Shown: one piece after another, positions 1-6,149 of the stretch
How the letters are laid out: every line of letters begins with the position of its first letter
Numbering within the stretch: position 1 is the stretch's first letter
From: Rhizobacter sp.
Lineage (GTDB): Bacteria; Pseudomonadota; Gammaproteobacteria; Burkholderiales; Burkholderiaceae
Reading direction: 5' to 3'
Assembly: GCA_014379885.1 (NCBI GenBank)
Contig: JACMKW010000321.1
Coordinates: 1 to 9,767, forward strand
Length of the DNA stretch: 9,767 nt
Translations under genes and position numbers: made by a program
Notes under the pieces: model-generated
Told to the model about the DNA's origin: nothing
Databases searched by the model: none
Seen by the model: only the letters and a program-made list of their open reading frames with translations

Positions 1-630
1 CGCCAGGGCAGCCGTGCGCTGCTGGTGGCGGGCAGCAAGGCGGCGGGTGCCGACCTGGACGCGCAGGCGCTGGCGATCAACCGCGTGCGCAGCGAATTTG
101 CGGCGTTGAAAGCCACCGGCCTGACGCTGCAAATGAGTGGCGCTCCGGTGTTTGGCGTCGACAGCCGGGCCCAGATCGAGGCCGAAACGCACTGGCTGGC
201 GCTGGTCGGCACGGTGGCGGTCACGCTCATCCTGCTGGCGGTGTTTGCATCGCTGCGCGCGCTGCTGGTGGCCATGCTGCCGGTGGCCACCGGGGTGCTG
301 ACCGGCATCAGTGCGGTGGCGCTGACTTTCGGCTCGGTGCACGGCATCACGCTGGGCTTTGGCACCACGCTCATCGGCGAGGCGGTCGACTACGCCATCT
401 ACTACCTGATTCAGGCGCGCGCCGGTGGCTGGCGCGCGTGGCTGGCGAGCGGCTGGCCCACGGTGCGCCTGGGGCTGTTGACTTCGTTGTGCGGTTTTGC
501 AGCGCTGCTGTTTTCGGGCTTTCCGGGCCTGGCACAGCTGGGTGTATTTTCGGTCGCAGGCCTGGTGGGCGCGGCGCTGGCCACGCGCTTCGTGCTGCCG
601 GTGCTGATGCCCGACGGCGCCAACAGCGCC
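1..630 (+). CDS. MMPL/RND-type exporter fragment (second copy), cut at both ends
   Basis: This is an internal fragment of an MMPL-family exporter of the COG4258 type found in aryl-polyene pigment clusters. It enters from the left edge already in frame, in the end of the first periplasmic domain (GADLDAQAL at about 49-75). A membrane helix follows at about 205-260, then a second helix, then the conserved helix GFGTTLIGEAVDYAIYYLIQ (about 355-414) with the Asp-Tyr pair expected of the proton-relay region. Next come the FAALLFSGFPGLAQLGVFSV stretch (about 496-555) and the start of another helix ending near LPVLMPDGA (to about 620). After about 630 the frame stays open to a stop at 1354-1356, but that part is only the antisense of the minus-strand homologue and looks like no exporter. 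The C-terminal half of the family is missing, so the product should not work. The N-terminus would lie left of the window. Confidence 0.8.
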
Positions 631-640
631 CGCGGCCAGG
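618..640. other. Tail-to-tail junction between two MMPL gene fragments
   Basis: Left of this point the plus strand reads as exporter protein (…LPVLMPDGA); right of it the minus strand does (…SVAGLAAGA). The switch falls in the GC-rich run around agcgcccgcggcc, where a few bases could belong to either side. I see no insertion-sequence ends, target duplication or tRNA here. The two sides do not break at the same alignment position, so this is not simple homologous crossing-over at one shared base. It may be a rearrangement breakpoint or an assembly chimera. Confidence 0.7.
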
Positions 641-1791
641 CCCGCAACAGAAAACAACCCGAGCTGCGCCAAGCCCGGAAAGCCGGAGAACAGCAAGGCC
701 GCAAAGCCGACCGCCGAGGTCAACAGCCCGAGCTGCACCGTGGGCCAGTTGTCGACGACCCAATGCTGCGCGCCCGAGCCCTTGGGTGCCCCCGGCTTCG
801 CCCGCGCCTGGATCAGGTAATAGATCGCGTAGTCGACCGCCTCGCCAATCAGCGTGGTGCCAAAGCCCAGCGTGATGCCGTGCACATTGCCGAATGCGAG
901 GCTCACCGCCGCGATGCCCGCGAACACGCCGCAGGCCACGGGCAGCAGCGCGCTGGCCAGCGTGCGCAACGAGCCGCCGAAGGCCAGCAGCAAGATGCCG
1001 ACGATGGCCACGCCGCCGGCGATGGCAAGGCGCTCGACCTCCTGCCTGATCTGCGCCCGCGAGGTCACCGCAAACGTGCCCGCACCCGACACCAGCAGCG
1101 TGAGCCCTTGCGCCGCCGACGGTGCGAAGCTGTCGCGCACGATCTGCAGGCTGCGCTCCTGCGAATCCAGGTCGGCCCCGGTGGCCAGCGTGGTGGCGAT
1201 CAACACCGCACGCCCAGCGTTGCGCGAGACCCAGACGCCGCCCTCACTGCGCGGCGCCTGTGCCGGCAGCATGCTCTCGGCCATGCGTACCGTCTCGCCG
1301 GTCGGGTCGCGCAGGATCACCGACTTGATCGCTCCGCCCGCCGGCGTGCCCAGTAGCGAAGTCGATTCGTCGATGGCCGCGCGCAGGCCGTCGACGGTGA
1401 ACCGCTGCGCATTCACCGCCGGGCTCAGCAGGTAGCGGTGCTCGAACAGGAACTTGCCGGTGGCTTCGAATTGCGAGTTGTCGCCGTTGTGCACCGCCTC
1501 GAAGGCGCCACTCTTGCGCAGCGCCTGCGCAAGCTGCAGCGAAGCCTTGCTTCGCGCCTCTCCCGTGCCGCCTTCGATGCCGATCAACACCAGCCGCGCC
1601 GCGACGCCGCTGCGCAGCTGGTCGAGCAGCACCGCCTGTTCTGCGCTCGGCGTCGATGGCAGGAAGGCCGAGAGATCGGCGACGTAGGTGGTGCGCCAGG
1701 TGATGCCGATTGCGGCCACCAGGCACAGCAGCCACACGGCAAGCGCGCTGCGCTTTGCGAACGCGCCCCTGCGCGCCGGAACGTCTGGCAT
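628..1791 (-). CDS. MMPL/RND-type exporter, N-terminal half only (COG4258-like)
   Basis: This is the last gene of the pigment operon and a probable inner-membrane exporter of the polyene lipid or its precursor. The ATG at 1791 lies one base after the LolA-like stop (TGAGATG), which suggests translational coupling. Visible parts are a first membrane helix at about residues 15-32, a periplasmic domain at about 33-250, and helices at about 255-275, 278-302, 306-330 and 349-372. The GEAVDYAIYY motif holds Asp320 and Tyr321. The homology runs to GLFSVAGLAAGA (about residue 389) and then stops inside a helix. Past this point the frame stays open to position 1, but it is antisense to the plus-strand copy. 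Full-length relatives are about twice this size, with a second periplasmic domain and six more helices, all absent here. Whether the break is real or an assembly join cannot be decided from the sequence alone. Confidence 0.85.
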
Positions 1792-1792
1792 C

Positions 1793-2449
1793 TCAGCTCG
1801 CCGCGCTGGCGGGCTTGGGCGGAGCCGCCATGGGCTCGATCGTCATCACCGAGCGGTCGCCATCGGCCATGTTGACCGTGACCTCACGCACCACCGATTG
1901 CTGGCCGCCCAGTTGCACCGACTTCACCAGCTCGCGAAGGCGCGGCTCGACCGGCACCAGCTCGAGCATCCAGCGCTGCGCGTTGCCCGAAACCGCCGCC
2001 GTGAAATGGCGCTCGAGCAGCGCGCGGTTGCCGGTGAGTGTGCCGCGAATGGCTTCCATGATGACAGCGGCTTCGGGCACCGAGTCAAGCGGCACCGTAC
2101 GGCTGCGACTGCCCATGCTCATGGTCACGCTGTTGCCGACGACTGCGATCTTTTCCTGCCGCGGCTTGAGCGTTTCACGCACGAAGGTGTCGGGCGCTGC
2201 AAACGACAGGCGGCCCGAGGATTCGAGGGTGCGCTCCAACATGTCGACAGTGCGCTTTTCCTTGAATGTGGCGTCGCCGCTTCTCGCCTGCGACAGCAGT
2301 TGCGTGAGCTGGGGCAGGTCGAAGGCCGTTTGCGCCCGCAGCGGCGCGGCTGGCAAGAAAGCGCTGCCCAGCAGGGCCGCGCACTGCAACAGCAACGCAC
2401 GACGCTTGTTGCCCAGGTCAGCGCGCAGGTTCGACGGAAGGATTGACAT
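1793..2449 (-). CDS. LolA-like outer-membrane lipoprotein carrier homologue
   Basis: This 218-residue secreted protein resembles the LolA-like periplasmic carriers found next to the MMPL exporter in aryl-polyene clusters, where they are thought to ferry the lipid-linked product or help localise it. The N-terminus has basic residues (NKRR, 14-17), a hydrophobic stretch (about 18-37) and a likely signal peptidase site after LRA at residue 39. The mature part shows the fold's usual flow, including FKEKRTVDMLERTLESSGRL (62-81), a pattern typical of LolA-like beta sheets. I chose the ATG at 2449. A longer version from 2497 only adds residues inside the preceding acyltransferase gene. With this start the gene overlaps that gene by 32 bases, and its stop is one base from the exporter start. 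The family call is good; its exact cargo is inferred. Confidence 0.8.
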   Translation of the reverse strand: MSILPSNLRADLGNKRRALLLQCAALLGSAFLPAAPLRAQTAFDLPQLTQLLSQARSGDATFKEKRTVDMLERTLESSGRLSFAAPDTFVRETLKPRQEKIAVVGNSVTMSMGSRSRTVPLDSVPEAAVIMEAIRGTLTGNRALLERHFTAAVSGNAQRWMLELVPVEPRLRELVKSVQLGGQQSVVREVTVNMADGDRSVMTIEPMAAPPKPASAAS

Positions 2450-3395
2450 CGGACGCCCAGAAATCGAAGAAGTTGAACCAGTTGTACGGTGACTCAACGC
2501 ACAAAGACTCGAGCAGGTTCACATAGCGCTGCACCGCTTCGCGCACCCGGCGGTCGATATCGGCGCGCTGGTCTACCAAGCTGTCTGCCGCGCTCGCGAC
2601 CGTGGCGGGCCGGAAGTCGGCCAGCTCGACGAATCGCAACTCGTAGCGGTTGCCGCCATGGTAGAGGCCGGTCGCGAAAATCACCCTTTGTCTCAGCATG
2701 GCCGCCAACCTGAAAGGCCCATCGGAAAACGGCGCGGGCTTGCCAAGAAAGTCGAGCCACAACGTGCGTGTGCGTGCCGAGTTGCCGCCCGGCAAGGTGC
2801 GGTCGGCCAGCAAGCCGGCAATGCCGCCCTCTTCCAGCCAGCGGCGCAGCGACAGCATGGCACTGGCCTGACCGAGCCCGATGATGTGCATTTGCGCCTT
2901 GGGCGCGACGGCGGTCAAGGTTGCGTTGATGAGCCGTGCATTGCCCTCGTACATCACCATGGCGACGCGCCCACCTCGCGTCTGCGCATCGGCGCGCAAG
3001 GCCTCGAAGCTGCCAAGGTGCGCACCCACCATCATCGCGCCCTCGCCACGGTCGACCACCGTGCGGATGTGCCTGCCTTCAGTGACCTGCACGTCGAACT
3101 GGTCAAACCGCTCCTGCAGAAAGTAGATGCGGTCGAGCACGGTCCCGGCGAAGCGGTGGATGTGGCGGTACGCATCACGCAGCCCCGCCGGGCGACCGAG
3201 CGCGCGGCTCAGGTAGCTCAACGAGGCCCTGCGCGCCTTGCCGTGCGCCAGCAAATAGTAGAGGCTGATGGGGTGCAGCACACAGCGCGCCACAGGCCGC
3301 CCGGCACTGATGGCGATCCGTCGCATCAGCCGCAGCGCCCAGAGGTTGCTGCGCTCCTTCTGCGTGGCCCAGTCGGTCGCGGCTGGCGCGCTCAC
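2418..3395 (-). CDS. Lysophospholipid acyltransferase-like enzyme (COG4261 type)
   Basis: This 325-residue protein belongs to the LPLAT superfamily, the same fold as the lipid A late acyltransferases. In pigment clusters of this type it is expected to attach the polyene acyl chain to a membrane lipid or sugar at the inner membrane. Visible hallmarks are the family's N-terminal WATQKERSN (9-17), the catalytic H-x4-E box HLGSFE (126-131), a second conserved block GLLADRTLPGGN (194-205), FLGKPAPFSDGPFRLA (216-231), and SPYNWFNFFDFW (302-313) near the C-terminus. It starts with GTG at 3395. That GTG overlaps the dehydratase stop by four bases (GTGA), and no ATG lies upstream of the conserved N-terminal motif. 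The length is normal for the group. The natural acceptor cannot be read from the sequence. Confidence 0.88.
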   Translation of the reverse strand: MSAPAATDWATQKERSNLWALRLMRRIAISAGRPVARCVLHPISLYYLLAHGKARRASLSYLSRALGRPAGLRDAYRHIHRFAGTVLDRIYFLQERFDQFDVQVTEGRHIRTVVDRGEGAMMVGAHLGSFEALRADAQTRGGRVAMVMYEGNARLINATLTAVAPKAQMHIIGLGQASAMLSLRRWLEEGGIAGLLADRTLPGGNSARTRTLWLDFLGKPAPFSDGPFRLAAMLRQRVIFATGLYHGGNRYELRFVELADFRPATVASAADSLVDQRADIDRRVREAVQRYVNLLESLCVESPYNWFNFFDFWASDVNPSVEPAR

Positions 3396-3709
3396 GGAGC
3401 TGCCTCGAAATGCCCTGAGGCCGACAGGCGGTCGGCCTCGCGTACTTCAAAGCGCACGCCGCCGGCGCTTGAGCTGAAGTGCACCGACAGCGTCGCCCCC
3501 GGCCGCACCGGCGCGAGAAACTTGACAGCGCCCACGCGCGGCGACGGGCCCACGGTGGCTGCGAGCTGTGGGTCACGCATCACAGCCTCCAGCACTTCGG
3601 CCAGCAGGGACACGCCCGGCAGCAAGGGCTGCCCCGGGAAATGCCCGGCAAACGCCGGGTGATCAAAGGCGATGTTCAGCTCGGTGCTGACCACACGAAA
3701 CGGCTCCAT
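3392..3709 (-). CDS. Hot-dog 3-hydroxyacyl-ACP dehydratase (ApeI/FabZ-like)
   Basis: This 105-residue single hot-dog domain would remove water from 3-hydroxyacyl-ACP during polyene chain growth. The FabA/FabZ signature FDHPAFAGHFPGQPLLPGV (15-33) is clear. His23 sits in GHFP and Glu37 lies 14 residues later, the same spacing as the catalytic His/Glu pair of FabZ. It is shorter than FabZ, as the pigment-cluster dehydratases usually are. The start could be GTG at 3712 or ATG at 3709. I prefer the ATG, which overlaps the ligase stop by one base (TGATG). The 3' end overlaps the acyltransferase start. Aryl-polyene pathways often use more than one dehydratase, so this may be one of a pair with the other outside the window. 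Confidence 0.88.
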   Translation of the reverse strand: MEPFRVVSTELNIAFDHPAFAGHFPGQPLLPGVSLLAEVLEAVMRDPQLAATVGPSPRVGAVKFLAPVRPGATLSVHFSSSAGGVRFEVREADRLSASGHFEAAP

Positions 3710-5094
3710 CACGTCGGGTCTTCGGAGCGGTGGGCCGCGGCGAGCGTGCGCTGCGCCCAGGCACTGAACGCAGCAGCCGGCAGCTTGCCGGTGCCCTGCG
3801 CTCGCGGCAGCTCGGGTACCTGCACCACACGGCGAGGCACAAAGGCCGCGTCAACCCGCTGGCGCATGCCGCTGATGATGCGTTTGCTGAGTTCGCGTGG
3901 CGTGAGCTCGGGCGCCACGACGAAGGCGATCAGGCGGACCACGCCATCGGTGTCGTCGTCGGGTGGGAGCCAGTAGGCACCATCGTGCACACCCTCGATG
4001 GTGTTGAGGTGATAGTTCAGGTGGCCGAGCGAGCTGCGCTTGCCCGCGATGTTGATCAGGTCGTTGGAGCGGCCGAGCAGCCGGAAGCTGGTCGGGCTGA
4101 CCACATCAAGCACGTCGGCCAGCGTCGTGGCCTGCGGCACATGACCCCCTTGCGCCACCGCCGCGTCACCGTCGCCGGTGATGCGCACGCCATCGAAGGT
4201 CTGCCACTCGGCGCCCTTGACCGTGCGGCGTGTCGCCACCTGGCCGGTTTCGGTGCAACCGTAGATCTCGACCAACGGCGCCGCCAACGCCGACTCGGCG
4301 CGCGCTGCGAGTTGTGGCGAGAGTGGGGCAGTCGCGCACAGCGTGAGGTCGATGGCCGGCAAGTCGACACCCGAATCCAGCAACGACTTCAGATGGAATG
4401 GCGTCGTGACCAACATACGCGGGCGCGGTGCACCGGCCAGCGCCGCGGCAATGTCGGCCGGGTAGAAAGGCCGCCCGGTCTCGATGGCTGCGCCGCCCAG
4501 CAGCGCGAGCAGCACGGTCGACTCGAAGCCGTACATGTGCTGCGCCGGGACCGTGGCAAGCAAGGTGACGCCGGCCAAGCTGTCGAGCCCCATGTGCTGG
4601 GCCAGGCGCCGCGCCTCGGCCTGGGCGCCCAGGGTCAGAAAGCCCCAATGTTTGGCGTGCGGCACTGGCGCGCCGGTAGAACCCGAAGTCAGCACCTGGA
4701 CCGCCAGCGTGTGGTCATCGATCATTGGCACCTCGGTATCGGCAGGCGGAAACACCGATTCGGGTGGGTACCGCACCGTGGGCAACGCGGCATCGACCGA
4801 CGGGTGGTCGACCAGTGCATAGGCCATCGGGAACGAGCTGCGCAGCCGCTCGATCATGTCTGGCGTGTGGTTCGGGGGCAGCAGGCTGCTCTGGCCGCGC
4901 AACATTGCCGCACCGAGGCCGACGGCAAAACGGTAGCGGTCGCCTGTCAGGTTGAGCATGGCGCCGGCCTGCGGCAACAGGGCCGCGAGCTGGCGCACAT
5001 CGGCGAGGTATTGATGTCGCGAAATGGCTCGGCCGGATCGCCAGGCAAAGGGAGCATCGAGGTCGTCGGCCCAGATGAGGGGCGCCGCACTCAT
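3709..5094 (-). CDS. AMP-dependent acyl/aryl-CoA or -ACP ligase (pigment cluster type)
   Basis: This 461-residue member of the ANL superfamily activates a carboxylic acid with ATP and passes it to a thiol; here probably an aromatic starter acid to the neighbouring carrier protein. Motifs in order are the phosphate loop TSGSTGAPVPHAK (136-148), YGCTETGQVATRR (278-290) for adenylate binding, LGRSNDLINIAGKR (340-353) at the hinge to the C-terminal domain, and GTGKLP (434-439) with the likely catalytic lysine Lys437. The usual Lys right after the phosphate loop (TSGSTGxPK) is replaced by Val-Pro-His. The frame is open far upstream, up to 5997, but that part is a shadow of the two preceding genes. 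The ATG at 5094 overlaps the membrane-protein stop by four bases (ATGA). At about 460 residues it is shorter than standard acyl-CoA synthetases. Substrate is inferred from context. Confidence 0.87.
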   Translation of the reverse strand: MSAAPLIWADDLDAPFAWRSGRAISRHQYLADVRQLAALLPQAGAMLNLTGDRYRFAVGLGAAMLRGQSSLLPPNHTPDMIERLRSSFPMAYALVDHPSVDAALPTVRYPPESVFPPADTEVPMIDDHTLAVQVLTSGSTGAPVPHAKHWGFLTLGAQAEARRLAQHMGLDSLAGVTLLATVPAQHMYGFESTVLLALLGGAAIETGRPFYPADIAAALAGAPRPRMLVTTPFHLKSLLDSGVDLPAIDLTLCATAPLSPQLAARAESALAAPLVEIYGCTETGQVATRRTVKGAEWQTFDGVRITGDGDAAVAQGGHVPQATTLADVLDVVSPTSFRLLGRSNDLINIAGKRSSLGHLNYHLNTIEGVHDGAYWLPPDDDTDGVVRLIAFVVAPELTPRELSKRIISGMRQRVDAAFVPRRVVQVPELPRAQGTGKLPAAAFSAWAQRTLAAAHRSEDPT

Positions 5095-5753
5095 GAGGCC
5101 GAATCGGACTGTGCCGGCGTCTTGCTGCCCTGCATGTAGGCGCGAATCGCTTGGGCCACGGTCGATCGTTCGAATTCGGGGTGCAGGCGATAACGCAGAA
5201 GGTGCTCGCCGCCGAACATCAACACCACCGAGATCGGCGACACCCAGTTGGCGAAGATGGCCCAGGCCTCGAAGCTCGCCGTGAAGAACAGCGCGAGCGA
5301 GATGAGCACCGTCACGACGAAGAAGATCGCCCAGGCGCGGGTCACGTTGCGTGTGTAGACGGACATCGCCGGCACCAGGTGGCCGCCGTGCACACGCGTT
5401 GCCAGCGTGGTGATCAAGGCGGTGTGGCCGGCGCGCAGCGTGCTGCCGAAGAAGACAGCGAGAAAAAGATTGAAACCGACGTGCTGGCCAAGGTACAGCA
5501 CATGCGCCGGCACCTTCACGCCCAGCCCGGCCTGCACACACAGCACCAGAAGCACCAAGAAAGCGATGCCACCCATGAGCCGCTGCCCGGAGCGCCAGCT
5601 GCCCACACCGAGGGCGAGCAGCATGGGCATCAGCACGATGACGACATTCCATGAAGACGCCTGGGTCTGCGTCATCAACCAGTGTGAAGCCGCCACATAG
5701 GCAATGGCCGCCAGGGCCAACGCACCGATGCGGACGGCAGTACGAGCTTGCAT
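5091..5753 (-). CDS. COG4648-type polytopic inner-membrane protein
   Basis: This 220-residue integral membrane protein belongs to the uncharacterised family that sits between the carrier protein and the ligase in aryl-polyene and xanthomonadin clusters. Five or six hydrophobic segments can be seen, at about residues 8-26, 36-54, 60-78, 84-104, 140-160 and 163-183. Conserved-looking polar stretches are YTRNVTRAWAIFF (133-145), NWVSPISVVLMFGGEHLLRY (169-188), and the charged HPEFERSTV that follows. The C-terminal tail is Ser/Ala rich and probably cytosolic. The start is an ATG eight bases after the carrier-protein stop, and the stop overlaps the ligase start. No biochemical activity is established for the family to my knowledge. 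A role in anchoring the synthesis complex at the membrane is a guess from position. Confidence 0.82.
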   Translation of the reverse strand: MQARTAVRIGALALAAIAYVAASHWLMTQTQASSWNVVIVLMPMLLALGVGSWRSGQRLMGGIAFLVLLVLCVQAGLGVKVPAHVLYLGQHVGFNLFLAVFFGSTLRAGHTALITTLATRVHGGHLVPAMSVYTRNVTRAWAIFFVVTVLISLALFFTASFEAWAIFANWVSPISVVLMFGGEHLLRYRLHPEFERSTVAQAIRAYMQGSKTPAQSDSAS

Positions 5754-5761
5754 GAGCGGCT

Positions 5762-6031
5762 TCAGCCCACGCGGTGGGTGGCGATGTGTTCGGTGAGGCT
5801 GGCCAAGGATGTGAAGATGCGCACGTTGTCTTCGTCGTCCGAGCGCAGCTGGAACCCGTAGCGTTGCGAGACCACCAGCGCCACCTCGAGGATGTCGATC
5901 GAGTCGAGGCCCAGCCCATCACCGTACAGAGGGGCCTGGGGATCGATGCTCTCGGGGGTGACATCGAGATTGAGCGCTTCGACGAGAAGCCCAGCAACTT
6001 CGCGTTGAAGATCGGTTTGAGTAGAAGTCAT
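5762..6031 (-). CDS. Acyl carrier protein of the pigment cluster
   Basis: This 89-residue acyl carrier protein holds the growing chain as a phosphopantetheine thioester. The attachment site is Ser44 in the motif LGLDSIDILE (40-49). The acidic surface expected for such proteins is present (EDN and DPQ stretches). The preferred start is ATG at 6031, which gives the normal N-terminal helix (REVAGLLVEALNLDV). A TTG at 6109 would add 26 basic residues untypical of the family. No good Shine-Dalgarno is seen before either start. It is the first gene of the tightly spaced block. Aryl-polyene clusters usually carry two carrier-protein genes side by side; only one is here. Confidence 0.9.
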   Translation of the reverse strand: MTSTQTDLQREVAGLLVEALNLDVTPESIDPQAPLYGDGLGLDSIDILEVALVVSQRYGFQLRSDDEDNVRIFTSLASLTEHIATHRVG

Positions 6032-6149
6032 GCGTGCAGGGGACCGATGTAATGTCTTCGCCAGCCGGTGGCGATGGGCCGTCAGTTTAACAAACGACTT
6101 CCCAGGCAAATGAGGGCTGGCAACGCGCCAACCGAGTCATATTGCGCAC
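6032..6149 (-). promoter_or_regulatory. Intergenic leader before the carrier-protein operon, weak promoter candidate
   Basis: This 118-base gap is the only sizeable break between the halogenase and the carrier protein and is more AT-rich in the middle than its surroundings. On the minus strand TTGCCT (6109-6104) and TAAACT (6089-6084) resemble -35 and -10 boxes, but the spacer is only 14 bases, so the match is poor. A short hairpin, CGCCA-GCCGG-TGGCG (6059-6073), lies in the leader. The operon may have its own promoter here or may be transcribed through from the halogenase. Confidence 0.2.
6115..6133 (-). terminator. Possible weak hairpin after the halogenase gene
   Basis: On the minus strand the sequence reads GGTTGGC-gcgtt-GCCAGCC. 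It can form a 7-base-pair stem (one G-T pair) with a 5-base loop, 16 bases after the halogenase stop. No T-run follows (only CTCATTTG), so a rho-independent terminator is not well supported. It could instead attenuate transcription or protect mRNA ends. Confidence 0.2.

Larger units (their letters stand above)
1..1224. repeat. Diverged inverted repeat made of two MMPL gene copies
   Basis: Positions 1 to about 570 on the plus strand correspond to about 1224 down to 631 on the minus strand. The arms are homologous coding sequence, not an identical palindrome. The block 337-423 matches 885-799 reversed at 80 of 87 positions, and the seven mismatches are all synonymous third-codon changes. Other parts differ in sequence, and the minus copy has 7 extra residues in the loop after IYYLIQARA. 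The plus copy runs about 60 bases further into the gene than the minus copy, so those bases form an unpaired centre at about 571-630. Confidence 0.85.

Noticed and set aside
371..763. Minus-strand frame over the junction that looks like an independent gene.
   Set aside because: It is a shifted frame of the genuine exporter; the exporter frame from 1791 aligns through this region without a frameshift.
1..1224. Simple fold-back (same-molecule inverted copy) as the cause of the mirrored exporter.
   Set aside because: The two arms differ throughout, with silent changes in conserved parts and a 7-residue insertion in one arm, so they are separate genes.
3003..3020. H-x4-E instead of H-x4-D in the acyltransferase as a sign of inactivity.
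   Set aside because: Glu at this position is normal for lipid A-type acyltransferases and related LPLAT proteins.
1688..5139. Many long plus-strand open frames opposite the operon (for example 1710-2492, 2658-3662, 3730-5139).
   Set aside because: They are antisense to well-recognised minus-strand genes, are rich in Arg, Gln, His and Ala, and show no domain. High-GC codon use keeps these frames open.
3709..5997. A 762-codon version of the ligase.
   Set aside because: The first 300 residues are out-of-frame readings of the carrier-protein and membrane-protein genes. The real start at 5094 overlaps the previous stop and begins the recognisable ligase domain.
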